From positions 1 through 64,000 of the forward strand of contig NZ_CP069535.1 of NCBI RefSeq assembly GCF_016889805.1: a stretch of DNA of 64,000 nucleotides. The letters are read 5' to 3'. Shown in pieces: positions 44,190 to 53,783 of this stretch; position 1 is the stretch's first letter; each line of letters begins with the position of its first letter. The DNA is from Rhodanobacter sp. FDAARGOS 1247. Lineage in GTDB: Bacteria > Pseudomonadota > Gammaproteobacteria > Xanthomonadales > Rhodanobacteraceae. Below the pieces are notes generated by a model. That model was not told the origin of the DNA. It ran no database searches and saw nothing but the letters and a program-made list of their open reading frames with translations. Made by a program: the position numbers and the translations under genes.

Positions 44190-45563
44190 ATGACTACGCG
44201 ACACACCAATCGCCGCAACGCGCTTGCCCTGAGCATGGCATGCGCGCTGATGCTTCCGCTCGCCGGCCACGCGCAAAGCGACACGCGCGAACAGCAACTC
44301 GAACAACGGGTGGCCCAGCTCGAACAACAGTTGAACGAACTCAAGGCGATGGTGCAGGCGCAGAAGGCCGCGCCTGCTCCCGCGCCCGCCCCGGTGCAGC
44401 AGGTCGCTGCCGCGCCGGCGACACCGGTGTTCAGCAGCGCGCCCGGCGTGTCGGTGGCCCTGCATGGTTTCATCAGCGCCAGCGCCTTCAGCCAGAACAA
44501 GAGCTTTTCCTACGGCAACGGCCAGAACGCGCTGTATCCGACGCCGGGTTCGACCGGCTCGCTCAGCGGCGTCGACGTGCGCAACACGCGCTTCTGGCTC
44601 GACTTCAAGGGCGCCAAGTTCGCCGGCAACTGGAGCGGCGGCGGTCGCATCGAGATGGACTTCTTCGGCGGCTTCAACGGCACCGGCGCCTATAGCCAGC
44701 AGCAGCCGACGCCGCGCCTGCGCCAGGCCTACATGGACCTGACCAACCCCGAGAGTGGCACCACGGTGCGCATCGGCCAGCAATGGGACCTGATGTTCCC
44801 GATCGACAACTCGGCCACCTCGCTGGCGCATATCGCATTCCCGCTGGGCTACGGCTCGGGCGTGATCGGCTGGCGCTTCCCCGGCCTGGTGGTGATGCAG
44901 GACCTGAACCACGGCAGCACCGGCGCACAGTGGCGACTCGACGTGGGCGTGTTCGAAGGCCACTGGAGCGGTCCGGGCAACAACGTCAATTACCTGACCG
45001 CGGGCAGCGCCGGCTTCCGGCCGCAGCTCGAGGCGCGCCTGCACGTGCAGGACAAGAACTGGCTAGCCTACTTCGCGGCGCATTACAGCAAGGTCGACCT
45101 GCGCGGGGTGGGCGGCACCGCGGCCACGCCGGTGAAGTCCGAGGTCACCAGCGTGGGCTACGAGCTCGGCGGACAGTGGAAGCCCGGCCCGTGGACCTTC
45201 AAGGGCGCGGCGTACAGCGGCAAGGGCCTGGGCCAGATCTTCGGCGCGATGTCGCAGTTCGGCGACATCCAGGAAACCGGCGGCTATGCACAGGCCGGTT
45301 ACAGCTTCACGCCGAACTGGAGCCTGTACGCGTTCTACGCCTACAACAAGCCGGACCGGAACGACGTGGTCGACTGGATGGGCAACGGCGCCACCGGCCT
45401 GCTGCGCAATCGGCAGACCGCGTTGAGCCTGCAGTACGCGGCCGGTTCCTACGAGCTGGGCATGGAGTGGCTGCACGACAAGCTGGATTCGACCAGCAAC
45501 GGCACCGACCACAAGACCACCAGCGGCAACCAGGTCAGCCTCAACGCGCTGTACCGCTTCTGA
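44190..45563 (+). CDS. Outer-membrane porin with N-terminal coiled coil (DcaP-like)
   Basis: Probable trimeric outer-membrane beta-barrel. Signal peptide about residues 1-28 (ALALSMACALMLPLAGHAQS). A short heptad coiled coil follows (QLEQRVAQLEQQLNELKAMV), then an Ala/Pro linker. The barrel has alternating strands (VALHGFISASAFSQNK, VRNTRFWLDFKGAKFAGNWS, LRQAYMDLTNPESGTTVRIG) and ends with a terminal Phe (SLNALYRF), the outer-membrane assembly signal. Length 457. GGGGAGA precedes ATG 44190. Its place between acs and an MHS transporter suggests passage of small carboxylates; that is inference. Confidence 0.85.
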   Translation: MTTRHTNRRNALALSMACALMLPLAGHAQSDTREQQLEQRVAQLEQQLNELKAMVQAQKAAPAPAPAPVQQVAAAPATPVFSSAPGVSVALHGFISASAFSQNKSFSYGNGQNALYPTPGSTGSLSGVDVRNTRFWLDFKGAKFAGNWSGGGRIEMDFFGGFNGTGAYSQQQPTPRLRQAYMDLTNPESGTTVRIGQQWDLMFPIDNSATSLAHIAFPLGYGSGVIGWRFPGLVVMQDLNHGSTGAQWRLDVGVFEGHWSGPGNNVNYLTAGSAGFRPQLEARLHVQDKNWLAYFAAHYSKVDLRGVGGTAATPVKSEVTSVGYELGGQWKPGPWTFKGAAYSGKGLGQIFGAMSQFGDIQETGGYAQAGYSFTPNWSLYAFYAYNKPDRNDVVDWMGNGATGLLRNRQTALSLQYAAGSYELGMEWLHDKLDSTSNGTDHKTTSGNQVSLNALYRF

Positions 45564-45569
45564 CTTCAC

Positions 45570-45651
45570 CGGCGATGCCTGGCATCGCCGCACAGCCTCC
45601 CGCCTTGCGGGGGGATGACGGGGTGCGGTCCGGGGCTTGCCGGGGGACCGC
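45570..45651 (+). terminator. Two consecutive hairpins after the porin gene
   Basis: CGGCGATGCC-T-GGCATCGCCG (45570-45590) begins seven bases after the porin stop. A second stem GCGGTCC / GGACCGC (45625-45631 and 45645-45651) follows. Neither has a T-run; together they probably reduce read-through into the MHS transporter gene. Confidence 0.5.
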
Positions 45652-45717
45652 ATCGGTCGACTTCTCTTCCACCCTGGCGGAGAGCGGCATCCCACTATCC
45701 TGAGAGGGGAAACATCC

Positions 45718-47373
45718 ATGGCCACCACCGCGATCGACGGGCGCGCCGCGCTCGATGTCAGCCACAAGCGGGTCATCCTGGCGTCCAGCCTGGGTACCGT
45801 GTTCGAGTGGTACGACTTCTACCTGTACGGCTCGCTGGCCGTGATCATCGGCAAGCAGTTCTTCTCCGGGCTCAACGAGGCCAGCCAGCTGGTGTTCGCC
45901 CTGCTGGCGTTCGCCGCCGGCTTCGCCGTGCGTCCGTTCGGCGCGCTGGTGTTCGGCCGGGTCGGCGACCTGGTCGGGCGCAAGTACACCTTCCTGATCA
46001 CCATCGTGATCATGGGCCTGTCCACCTTCTTCGTGGGCCTGCTGCCCAGCTACGGCTCGATCGGCGTGGCGGCGCCGGTGATCCTGATCCTGCTGCGCAT
46101 GCTGCAGGGCCTGGCGCTGGGCGGCGAGTACGGCGGCGCGGCCACCTACGTGGCCGAACATGCACCGCCGGGCAAGCGCGGCCTGTACACCAGCTTCATC
46201 CAGATCACCGCCACCTTCGGCCTGTTCCTGTCGCTGCTGGTGATCCTGGGCTGCAAATGGATGATGGGCGACAAGTTCGAGGACTGGGGCTGGCGCATCC
46301 CGTTCCTGATCTCCTCCCTGCTGCTGGCGGTGTCGGTATACATCCGCCTGCAGCTGGCCGAGTCGCCGGTGTTCAAGCAGATGAAGGAAGAGGGCAAGCA
46401 GTCGAAGGCGCCGCTGACCGAATCGTTCGCCCGCTGGGGCAACCTGAAGCTGGTGATCCTGGCCCTGCTGGGCGCCACCGCCGGCCAGGCCGTGGTGTGG
46501 TACTGCGGCCAGTTCTACGCGATGTACTTCCTCGGCAGCACGCTGAAGATCGACTCGACCACCACCCAGTTGCTGATCGCGGCCGCGCTGCTGATCGGCA
46601 CGCCGTTCTTCGTGGTGTTCGGCTGGCTGTCGGACAAGATCGGCCGCAAGCCGGTGGTGCTGGCCGGCTGCCTGCTGGCCGCGCTGACCTACTTCCCGAT
46701 CTTCAAGGCGATCACCCACTACGGCAATCCCGGCATCGAGGCGGCCCGCACCACCGCGCCGGTCACCGTGCACGCCGACCCGGCCAACTGCCACCTGCAG
46801 ATCAACCTCACCGGCACCTCCACCTTCACCAGCTCCTGCGACATCGCCAAGAGCACGCTGGCCAAGCGCGGCGTGCCGTACGACAACCAGGCCGCCCCGG
46901 CGGGCACGGTGGCAAAGGTCACGGTGGGCAGCGCCAGCATCGATGCGTTCGAGGGCAGCACGCTGGCCAAGGCCGACTTCGCGGCCCAGGGCAAGGCGTT
47001 CGCGGCCAGCCTCGGCGCGGCGCTGGACCAGGCCGGCTACCCGGCCAAGGCCGATCCGGCACGCAGCAATTACCCGATGCTGGTGTTCCTGCTGTTCCTG
47101 CTGGTGCTGTACGTGACCATGGTCTACGGCCCGATCGCGGCGTGGCTGGTGGAAATGTTCCCGACCAAGATCCGCTACACCTCGATGAGCCTGCCGTACC
47201 ACATCGGCAACGGCTGGTTCGGCGGTTTCCTGCCCTCGGTGTCGTTCGGCATCGTGGCGCTCACCGGCAACATCTACGCGGGCCTGTGGTATCCGGTGGT
47301 GATCGCGCTGATGACCTTCGTGATCGGCATGCTGTTCGTGCGCGAAACCAAGGATGTCGACATCACCGCCTGA
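45718..47373 (+). CDS. MFS transporter, metabolite:H+ symporter (MHS) family, with periplasmic insert
   Basis: Inner-membrane proton symporter for organic acids or similar metabolites. Twelve membrane segments are visible; motifs include GTVFEWYDFYLYGSLA, FGRVGDLVGRKYTF (loop 2-3) and ALGGEYGGAATYVAEHA, with SDKIGRKPVVL in loop 8-9. Between segments 9 and 10 there is an extra, Ala/Thr-rich domain of about 115 residues (about 337-450) on the periplasmic side with two cysteines (about 358 and 374). Start ATG 45718 with GAGAGGGGAAA upstream; an open frame 27 codons upstream lacks a ribosome site. Length 551. It follows the porin in the same direction. The substrate is not deducible; acetate or a related acid is plausible. 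Confidence 0.88.
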   Translation: MATTAIDGRAALDVSHKRVILASSLGTVFEWYDFYLYGSLAVIIGKQFFSGLNEASQLVFALLAFAAGFAVRPFGALVFGRVGDLVGRKYTFLITIVIMGLSTFFVGLLPSYGSIGVAAPVILILLRMLQGLALGGEYGGAATYVAEHAPPGKRGLYTSFIQITATFGLFLSLLVILGCKWMMGDKFEDWGWRIPFLISSLLLAVSVYIRLQLAESPVFKQMKEEGKQSKAPLTESFARWGNLKLVILALLGATAGQAVVWYCGQFYAMYFLGSTLKIDSTTTQLLIAAALLIGTPFFVVFGWLSDKIGRKPVVLAGCLLAALTYFPIFKAITHYGNPGIEAARTTAPVTVHADPANCHLQINLTGTSTFTSSCDIAKSTLAKRGVPYDNQAAPAGTVAKVTVGSASIDAFEGSTLAKADFAAQGKAFAASLGAALDQAGYPAKADPARSNYPMLVFLLFLLVLYVTMVYGPIAAWLVEMFPTKIRYTSMSLPYHIGNGWFGGFLPSVSFGIVALTGNIYAGLWYPVVIALMTFVIGMLFVRETKDVDITA

Positions 47374-47389
47374 GCCATGCGGGCGCGGC

Positions 47390-47427
47390 ACGAAGAACGC
47401 AGCGGCGGGAGCCGCTGCGTTCTTCGT
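47390..47427. terminator. Long bidirectional hairpin terminator
   Basis: A perfect 17-bp stem (47390-47406 with 47411-47427) and GGGA loop lies between the convergent MHS transporter and GlsB-like genes. The stem ends are A/T-rich enough (ACGAAGAA / TTCTTCGT) to serve both strands. Confidence 0.75.
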
Positions 47428-47438
47428 TGCGAAGCGCG

Positions 47439-47699
47439 TCAGGCGCGCTTGATCAGTCCGATGATCACCAGCAGCACGATCGCACCGATCATCGCGTAGA
47501 CGATGCTGGTGACGATCGGGTTGCCCAGGCTGAAGCCGACACCGAGCGTCGGCAGCAGCCAGCCGGCCAGGAACGCGCCGATGATGCCGACCACGATGTT
47601 GCCAAGCAGGCCGAAGCCGAAACCGCGCACGATCAACCCGGCCAGCCAGCCGGCGATGGCGCCTATCAACAAGAAGATGAGCAGGGCGGTAAGCGTCAT
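47439..47699 (-). CDS. GlsB/YeaQ/YmgE-family small membrane protein
   Basis: Small hydrophobic inner-membrane protein (86 residues) of the transglycosylase-associated family, often stress-inducible; biochemical role unknown. Three membrane segments: ALLIFLLIGAIAGWLAGLIV, GLLGNIVVGIIGAFLAGWLL and IVYAMIGAIVLLVIIGLI, with conserved Gly motifs GWLAGLIVRG and GNIVVGIIGA. Two adjacent ATGs (47702 and 47699) follow AGGAG; the second has the better spacing of six bases. Monocistronic, convergent with the MHS gene. Confidence 0.9.
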   Translation of the reverse strand: MTLTALLIFLLIGAIAGWLAGLIVRGFGFGLLGNIVVGIIGAFLAGWLLPTLGVGFSLGNPIVTSIVYAMIGAIVLLVIIGLIKRA

Positions 47700-47855
47700 C
47701 ATGAACTCCTGGTTCGAGCGGAAGAGTCGACGGTGGCCGCATGCCGGGCCACGCCGCCGCAGCGTCCGCGCTCGCGTGTGCAGCGGTCGTGACGGCTGTG
47801 GGCCGGGGTATGCTGGCGCCCAGCATTCAGCGGTGACGCCACCGGGAACCGGCCG

Positions 47856-49532
47856 ATGACCACAGCCACACCGAGTTACGTGCATGGCGCCAGCCTGCAG
47901 CCGCTGCTGGGCGAAACCGTCGGTGGCCTGCTCGATCGGGTGGCGGCGAAATACCCGCAGCGACCGGCGCTGGTCGCGCGTGCGCAGGACGTGCGCCTGG
48001 ACTACCGGGCATTCCATGCCGAGGTGGAACGTGTCGCGGCGGGCCTGCTGGCGCTGGGCCTGGAGCGGGGCGAGCGCATCGGCATCTGGGCGCCGAACCG
48101 GGCCGAGTGGGTCGTGCTGCAGTTCGCCGCGCCGAAGGCCGGGCTGATCCTGGTCAACATCAACCCGGCGTATCGCACGCACGAGCTGGAGTACTCGCTG
48201 AACAAGGTGGCCTGCCGCGCACTGGTGCTGCCGCGCCGCTTCAAGACCTCGCACTACCTGGCGATGCTCACCGAGCTGGCGCCGGAACTGGCGACGGCGG
48301 CACCGGGCCAGTTGCAGGCGGCCAGGTTGCCCGCGCTGCGCGAGGTGATCCTGCTGGACCAGCAGGACGAGCCCGGTACCCGCCGCTGGGCGCAGCTGGC
48401 CGCGCTTGGCGACGAGGCGGCGCGTGCGCTGTTGCGCGTGCGCGAAGCGGCGCTCAACTTCGACGACGCGGTGAACATCCAGTTCACCTCCGGCACCACC
48501 GGCGCGCCCAAGGGCGCCACCCTGACCCACCACAACATCGTCAACAACGGCTGGTTCATCGGCGAGGCGATGCGCCTGACCGAGCAGGACCGGCTGTGCA
48601 TCCCGGTGCCGTTCTATCACTGCTTCGGCATGGTGCTGGGCAACCTGGCCTGCGTCACCCATGGCGCCTGCATGGTGATCCCCGGCGAGGGCTTCGACGC
48701 GTTGACCACCCTGCAATGCGTGGCCGAGGAACGATGCACCGGCCTGCACGGCGTGCCCACCATGTTCATCGCCGAGCTGGAGCATCCGCGCTTCGGCGAA
48801 TTCGACCTGAGCTCGCTGCGCACCGGCATCATGGCCGGCTCGCCCTGTCCCATCGAGGTGATGCGCCGGGTGGTCGGCGAGATGCACATGGCCGACGTCA
48901 CCATCGCCTACGGCATGACCGAAACCAGCCCGGTGAGCTTCCAGACCGTGCCCGATGATCCGCTGGAACGCCGCGTCGACAGCGTGGGACGGATCCACCC
49001 GCAGCTGGAGGTGAAACTGGTCGACGAGGCCGGCCAGGTGGTGCCGCGCGGCAGCACCGGCGAGCTGTGCACGCGTGGCTACTCGGTGATGCTGGGTTAC
49101 TGGGACGACCCCGCGCGCACCGCCGAGGTGATCGACGAGGCGCGCTGGATGCATACCGGCGACCTGGCGGTGATCGACGCGGACGGCTACTGCAGCATCG
49201 TCGGCCGGCTCAAGGACATGATCATCCGGGGCGGCGAGAACGTGTACCCGCGCGAGATCGAGGAGTTCCTCTACGGCCATCCGAAGATCCGCGACGTGCA
49301 GGTGTTCGGCGTGCCCGACCCGAAATTCGGCGAACAGGTGTGCGCGTGGATTGTCCTGCGCGACGGCGTCAGCGCCAGCGTGGCCGAGATCCAGGATTAC
49401 TGCCGCCATCACCTCGCCTATTACAAGGTGCCGCACTACGTGCGCTTCGTCGACACCTTCCCGATGACGGTGACCGGCAAGATCCAGAAATACCTGATGC
49501 GCGACGCGATGGCGGCCGAGCTGGCGCCCTGA
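47856..49532 (+). CDS. Acyl-CoA synthetase (AMP-forming, fatty-acid--CoA ligase type)
   Basis: ANL-superfamily ligase activating a medium or long fatty acid (or related acid) to its CoA ester. Core motifs: [20 protein letters not shown] (phosphate-binding loop), [60 protein letters not shown], and the catalytic-lysine region [12 protein letters not shown]. Length 558; closest in style to AcsF2-type ligases. ATG 47856 with GGGAAC upstream. Six bases separate it from a small convergent membrane-protein gene. Substrate chain length cannot be told. Confidence 0.93.
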   Translation: MTTATPSYVHGASLQPLLGETVGGLLDRVAAKYPQRPALVARAQDVRLDYRAFHAEVERVAAGLLALGLERGERIGIWAPNRAEWVVLQFAAPKAGLILVNINPAYRTHELEYSLNKVACRALVLPRRFKTSHYLAMLTELAPELATAAPGQLQAARLPALREVILLDQQDEPGTRRWAQLAALGDEAARALLRVREAALNFDDAVNIQFTSGTTGAPKGATLTHHNIVNNGWFIGEAMRLTEQDRLCIPVPFYHCFGMVLGNLACVTHGACMVIPGEGFDALTTLQCVAEERCTGLHGVPTMFIAELEHPRFGEFDLSSLRTGIMAGSPCPIEVMRRVVGEMHMADVTIAYGMTETSPVSFQTVPDDPLERRVDSVGRIHPQLEVKLVDEAGQVVPRGSTGELCTRGYSVMLGYWDDPARTAEVIDEARWMHTGDLAVIDADGYCSIVGRLKDMIIRGGENVYPREIEEFLYGHPKIRDVQVFGVPDPKFGEQVCAWIVLRDGVSASVAEIQDYCRHHLAYYKVPHYVRFVDTFPMTVTGKIQKYLMRDAMAAELAP

Positions 49533-49538
49533 CCGGCG

Positions 49539-49772
49539 TCAGGGACGCTCGTGCCGGAGTGGCGGCTTGCCCTCGCGCAGACGCTTGAGGTCGTACTCGG
49601 ACAAGCTGGCTTCCCGTGTATTGCCGGCGATGCGGGCGTGGACGAAGGCCAGCGTGCTGGCGAACACCCCGAGCAGTCCGACCAGCATCCAGAAACCCCA
49701 CGCGCCGGCACTGTGGCGGGTGAAGCAGAGCACGAAGGCGAATACGGTGGAAATCAGCAGCAACCAGCGCAT
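49539..49772 (-). CDS. Small two-segment membrane protein of unknown function
   Basis: 77-residue protein, not recognised. Starts MRWLLLISTVFAFVLCFTRH (ATG 49772) with a first membrane segment, then a second (WGFWMLVGLLGVFASTLAFV) and a charged cytoplasmic tail (SEYDLKRLREGKPPLRHERP). No clear ribosome site. Codon use fits a real gene, and the open frame upstream of 49772 is Arg-rich and unlikely to be coding. Convergent with the acyl-CoA ligase gene. Confidence 0.65.
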   Translation of the reverse strand: MRWLLLISTVFAFVLCFTRHSAGAWGFWMLVGLLGVFASTLAFVHARIAGNTREASLSEYDLKRLREGKPPLRHERP

Positions 49773-49920
49773 GGGCACGACCCGGCAAGTGGATGGAGCG
49801 TCGCTCCCGCAGCGACGGACGGGCAGATCATAGCGCCGCCCATGCGCGCCGGGCGCGCGTGGAATCACAGCTTGACGCGGTGTCGCCACGACTGAGATTC
49901 CGGCACGCCACACTGCCCGG

Positions 49921-51027
49921 ATGAGCTCGCCACCACCACCCGATTCGCCCTACGCCCCGCGTGCGCACAAGGGGCGCGGCGCCGCGTCGAATCCCGAAGG
50001 CCGCTTCGAACACGTCCGCCACCAGGCCGAAGATGACGGCTGGCAGGGTGCGCTGCTGGACGAGGATGCGCCGCGCCCGCGCACGGAAGTCACCGACGAG
50101 CGCGCGCGCAGCGTGATCAGCCGCAACGACTCGCCGGACATCGCCTTCAGCCAGGCGATCAATCCGTATCGCGGCTGCGAGCACGGCTGCATCTACTGCT
50201 TCGCGCGGCCCTCGCACAGCTATCTCAACCTGTCGCCGGGTCTCGACTTCGAGACGAAGATCCGCGCCAAGGGCAACTTCGCCGAGGTGCTGCGGGCGGA
50301 ACTGGGCAAGCCCGGCTACACGATCAGCCCGATCAACATCGGCAGCAACACCGACCCCTACCAGCCGATCGAGAAGCGCTGGCGGCTGACCCGCGCCGCG
50401 CTGGAGCTGCTGGCCGAATGCCATCACCCGTGCACCATCGTGACCAAGAACGCGCTGGTCGAGCGCGACCTCGACATCCTGCAGCCGATGGCGCGCGAAG
50501 GACTGGTGCAGGTCCTCGTCTCGGTCAATTCGCTGGACAACCATCTCGCCGCGAAACTCGAACCGCGCGCCAGCGCGCCGCACCGGCGGATCAAGGCGAT
50601 CCGCAACCTGGCCGAGGCCGGCGTGCCGGTCGGCGTGCTGGTGGCGCCGATCATTCCGGCGTTGAACGACAAGGACATGGAAGCGGTGCTGGCGCAGGCC
50701 TTTGATGCCGGCGCGCGCAGCGCCGGCTACACCACGCTGCGCCTGCCGCACGAACTGAAATCGCTGTTCCGCGAATGGCTGGCGCTGCATGCGCCGCAGC
50801 GCGCCGAACACGTGATGAGCCTGGTGCAGCAGATGAACGGCGGCCGCGACTACGACAGCGACTTCGCCACCCGCATGCGCGGGCAGGGCGTGTTCGCCGA
50901 CCTGCTGCGCCGTCGCTTCGAGCTGGCCTGCCGTCGGCACGGCTTCGCCCGCGCCCGCGAACTGCAACTGGATACCTCGCGCTTCGTGCCGCCGCGCAAG
51001 CCCTCGCCCCAGGGCGAGCTGTTCTGA
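49921..51027 (+). CDS. PA0069-family radical SAM protein (SplB-related)
   Basis: Radical S-adenosylmethionine enzyme of unknown substrate. The 4Fe-4S cluster loop is YRGCEHGCIYCFARPSH (CxxxCxxC) at about residues 80-96. SplB-like features follow: INIGSNTDPYQPIEKRWRLT, CTIVTKNALVERDLDIL and VLVAPIIPALNDKDMEAVL. The N-terminal 60 residues are charged (DERARSVISRNDSPDIAFSQ). Length 368. No partner gene; it lies between the small membrane protein and a convergent ABC operon eight bases away. Confidence 0.92.
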   Translation: MSSPPPPDSPYAPRAHKGRGAASNPEGRFEHVRHQAEDDGWQGALLDEDAPRPRTEVTDERARSVISRNDSPDIAFSQAINPYRGCEHGCIYCFARPSHSYLNLSPGLDFETKIRAKGNFAEVLRAELGKPGYTISPINIGSNTDPYQPIEKRWRLTRAALELLAECHHPCTIVTKNALVERDLDILQPMAREGLVQVLVSVNSLDNHLAAKLEPRASAPHRRIKAIRNLAEAGVPVGVLVAPIIPALNDKDMEAVLAQAFDAGARSAGYTTLRLPHELKSLFREWLALHAPQRAEHVMSLVQQMNGGRDYDSDFATRMRGQGVFADLLRRRFELACRRHGFARARELQLDTSRFVPPRKPSPQGELF

Positions 51028-51035
51028 GAGCCCGC

Positions 51036-52508
51036 TCAGCTCTGCACAAACGGATGCGGCAATTGCATCAACCCGCGCCAGCCGCGCCGCGCCAGCCAGA
51101 TCATGCCGGCGCCCAGCAGCAGCCACGCGCCGACCAGGGGCAGCAGCAGTGGCTCGACGCCCGCGACCGGGTGACGGCCCCAGCTGATGGCCGGCAGCAG
51201 CAGGCTCGACAGGCAGAGCACGAAACTGGTGACCAGCACCGCGCCGGTCACCCAGATGGACAGCCGGCGGCCACCGAAAAGATTGAGCAGCATCGCCACG
51301 GTGACGGTCGTGGCACCCAGCTGGGCCAGCAGCAGGAACGACAGCATCGCGACGTGGCCATGCCAGCACAGCATGGCGACACCGATCAGCAGCGCCAGCA
51401 GCGCGTGCAGAACCAGCGGCAGGCCGAGCCCGGCGCGCACCACCTGCCGCCGCGCCTGCGCGGGTTCGCCCAGCCCCGGCAGGAGTGCCAGCAGGGGCAG
51501 TTCGGCATTGGCCTGTTGCCAGCGCCTGTTCAGCCAGATCAGGCTGAACGTGCAGATCATCGGACCGGCAACGCCGCCGACCATGCCAAGGCTGCCGATC
51601 AACACGCCACGCATCGCGACGGCGGCCTGCGCGTCCTGTCCGCCCCAGTGCAGCAGCCACGCGACACCCAGCAACGGCAGCGCGACGAAGGCGATCATCA
51701 GGCCCAGTTGCCTGGCGTAACTGCGCCAGGTTTGCGGCAGGTACCAGCCGCCCAGCGCCACCCGCAACGCCTTGCGCGGCGCCGTGGGGCCCACGCCGTC
51801 GAGGCTGACGGCCAGCTGCAGCCAGTCCGGTCGCTGCTGCAGTTGGCGCAGGTCGCCGATGGCGCTCCACTGGCCCCAGCCGCCGCTGCGATACTGCAGC
51901 ACCATCGGCGAACTCCAGCCCTGCGCGCGGCTGGAGCCGCCGCGCAGCAGCCGACGCCAGCGGATCACGATCAGCAGCAGCGACAGCAGGATCAGCGGCA
52001 GCGCGAGCAGCACGAAGCGGGGGTCGTCGATGCCGGGCAGGTGCAGGCGATGCCACAGCGTATTGCCCAGGGTGGGCATCAGTCCGAAGAAGATGGCGCA
52101 ATAGCGCGGCATCAGCGCGAATGCGAGCCCGACCGCCGTGCACAGCGTCAGCACGACCGCGGTGTTGAGCACCGGCGCGCCCAGCATGCCCAGCACGAGG
52201 GTCGGCACGGCGATGCCGAGCCCGGCATGCAGCAGCAGGGACGCCACGATCTGCCGCTGGATCGCCGGCACGCGCAGCTGCCACGCATCGATCGCCAGCA
52301 ACAGGGTGGTCGGCAGGAAGAATGCCCACACGAACAGCAGGCCCACGCCAAACATGAAGATCGCGCCGGCGAAATGGCCGGGCTTGCTGCCGAACAGGCC
52401 GAGGCCGATGGCCGAACCGGCACACACGGTCAGTAGCACCACCGCCATCCAGCGCAGCGAGCGATGGGCCGCGTACCAGGGAATCCGGAACAGCTGCGAC
52501 GGTTTCAT
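51036..52508 (-). CDS. ABC transporter membrane protein (YtrC/D-like permease)
   Basis: Integral membrane protein of 490 residues with roughly ten to twelve hydrophobic segments (WMAVVLLTVCAGSAIGLGLF, FALPLILLSLLLIVI-type stretches, LLLPLVGAWLLLGAGMIWLA). It is the only other product in the GntR-ABC operon, so it is the likely permease for the preceding ATPase. Start ATG 52508 (MKPSQLFRIPWYAAHRSLRW) overlaps the stop of the ATPase gene (ATGA). A soluble segment of about 90 residues lies near the middle (SSRAQGWSSPMVLQYRSGGW). Substrate unknown. Confidence 0.82.
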   Translation of the reverse strand: MKPSQLFRIPWYAAHRSLRWMAVVLLTVCAGSAIGLGLFGSKPGHFAGAIFMFGVGLLFVWAFFLPTTLLLAIDAWQLRVPAIQRQIVASLLLHAGLGIAVPTLVLGMLGAPVLNTAVVLTLCTAVGLAFALMPRYCAIFFGLMPTLGNTLWHRLHLPGIDDPRFVLLALPLILLSLLLIVIRWRRLLRGGSSRAQGWSSPMVLQYRSGGWGQWSAIGDLRQLQQRPDWLQLAVSLDGVGPTAPRKALRVALGGWYLPQTWRSYARQLGLMIAFVALPLLGVAWLLHWGGQDAQAAVAMRGVLIGSLGMVGGVAGPMICTFSLIWLNRRWQQANAELPLLALLPGLGEPAQARRQVVRAGLGLPLVLHALLALLIGVAMLCWHGHVAMLSFLLLAQLGATTVTVAMLLNLFGGRRLSIWVTGAVLVTSFVLCLSSLLLPAISWGRHPVAGVEPLLLPLVGAWLLLGAGMIWLARRGWRGLMQLPHPFVQS

Positions 52509-53398
52509 TCGGCCACCTCCACGAACAGATCCTCCAGGCCCAGTGCGTCGACGCGGGCGCCGGCCAGGCTGGCGGCCTCCGGCCAGCGGCCGTGCTCGTC
52601 GAGCTCGACCACCAGGCTGAGGCTGCCGTCGTCGTGGCGACGCCGGCTCAGGCTGTGCGCGGGAGCGGCTGCGCTCAGCCGCCCGGGCAGCCACAGCCGC
52701 GCGTAACGTTCCTTGGTCTCATCGACACTGCAGCGCATCAGCAACTTGCCCTGATGCAGGAACGCCACTTCCGAGGCCACGCGTTCCAGGTCCGACACGA
52801 TATGGGTGGAGAACAGCACGGTGGTGCCGGACTCGCCGGCGCGCAGCGCCACCTCGCGCAGCAGTTCGCGGCGGGCGACCGGGTCGAGCGCCGCGGCCGG
52901 TTCGTCCAGCACCAGCAGTTCCGGTTGCGAGGCCAGCGCGCGGATCAGGTCGACACGCTGGCGTTCGCCCGGCGACAGCTTCGCCAGCAGCCGGTTCGGC
53001 TGGATCTGCCAGCGTTCCAGCGTGTTCCTGACGAAGGTCTTGTCCCAGCGCGGGTAGAAACGGCCGACGAAGTCGAGCATCTGTTGCGCGGTGAGCCAGG
53101 CCAGCGCCTCGGGCTGCTGCGGCACATAGGCGATGCGCGCCTTGGCTTCGTCGCCGAGCGCCAGCGCCGGTTCGCCGAATACCGTCGCGACCCCGGCCAT
53201 CGGTTCGAGCAGGCCCAGCATGATGCGGATCAGGGTCGACTTGCCGGCGCCGTTGCGGCCGATCAGGCCGAGCACGCTGCCCGGTTCCAGCGCCAGGTCG
53301 ACGCCGTTCAGCGCATGGCTGCCTTCGTAGCTGTGGACCAGGCCGCGCACCGCGAGCGGGGCGATGGTGGATTCCGTTTCACTCGGCATCGCGTTCAT
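52505..53398 (-). CDS. ABC transporter ATP-binding protein (YtrB-like)
   Basis: ATPase subunit, 297 residues, with all motifs: Walker A GLIGRNGAGKSTLIRIMLGL (about residues 45-64), Q-loop YVPQQPEALAW, signature LSPGERQRVDLIRAL, Walker B LLVLDEPAAALDP, and the switch FSTHIVSDLERVA. The C-terminal 70 residues form an extra regulatory-looking domain (RRRHDDGSLSLVVELDEHGR). It starts one base after the GntR stop and overlaps the permease gene, so expression follows the regulator. Confidence 0.94.
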   Translation of the reverse strand: MNAMPSETESTIAPLAVRGLVHSYEGSHALNGVDLALEPGSVLGLIGRNGAGKSTLIRIMLGLLEPMAGVATVFGEPALALGDEAKARIAYVPQQPEALAWLTAQQMLDFVGRFYPRWDKTFVRNTLERWQIQPNRLLAKLSPGERQRVDLIRALASQPELLVLDEPAAALDPVARRELLREVALRAGESGTTVLFSTHIVSDLERVASEVAFLHQGKLLMRCSVDETKERYARLWLPGRLSAAAPAHSLSRRRHDDGSLSLVVELDEHGRWPEAASLAGARVDALGLEDLFVEVAE

Positions 53399-53399
53399 T

Positions 53400-53783
53400 T
53401 CATTCTCCCAGCAGTTTGGTCAGGCGCCGCAGCACCGGCGCGGCGGGCAGTTCGAGTTCGTGGGCATGGCGCGCCAATGCCTGCAATTGCGGTTCGAGCA
53501 GGGCGAGCCGATGGCTTTCGCTTTGCGCGGCCTTGCGCGTGGCGATCACCGCCATGCCCTTGCCGCGCAGGCGCTCCACCAGACCCTCGCTTTCGGCCAT
53601 GCCGTAGGCGCGCGACACGGTCATCGGGTTGATCGCATGGAAGCCGGCGACGTCGCGCACCGACGGCAGCAGTTCGCCATGGGCGAGCTGGCCCCCGGCA
53701 ATCAGCCGGCGCAGCTGTTCGACGATCTGCCGATAGATCGGCTCGCTGGCGGTCGGTTGAACGGTGAGCAGGGAGGCATCCAT
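53400..53783 (-). CDS. GntR-family regulator, YtrA subfamily
   Basis: Short one-domain repressor-type regulator (127 residues). The winged helix reads PIYRQIVEQLRRLIAGGQLA, then LLPSVRDVAGFHAINPMTVSRAY and EGLVERLRGKGMAVI. The C-terminal tail is a short dimerisation helix (LALLEPQLQALARHAHELEL) typical of the YtrA type; no effector domain is present. Start ATG 53783 has no ribosome site, and its promoter places transcription at the start codon (see operator entry). It heads a three-gene operon with its ABC transporter, a common YtrA pattern. Confidence 0.93.
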   Translation of the reverse strand: MDASLLTVQPTASEPIYRQIVEQLRRLIAGGQLAHGELLPSVRDVAGFHAINPMTVSRAYGMAESEGLVERLRGKGMAVIATRKAAQSESHRLALLEPQLQALARHAHELELPAAPVLRRLTKLLGE

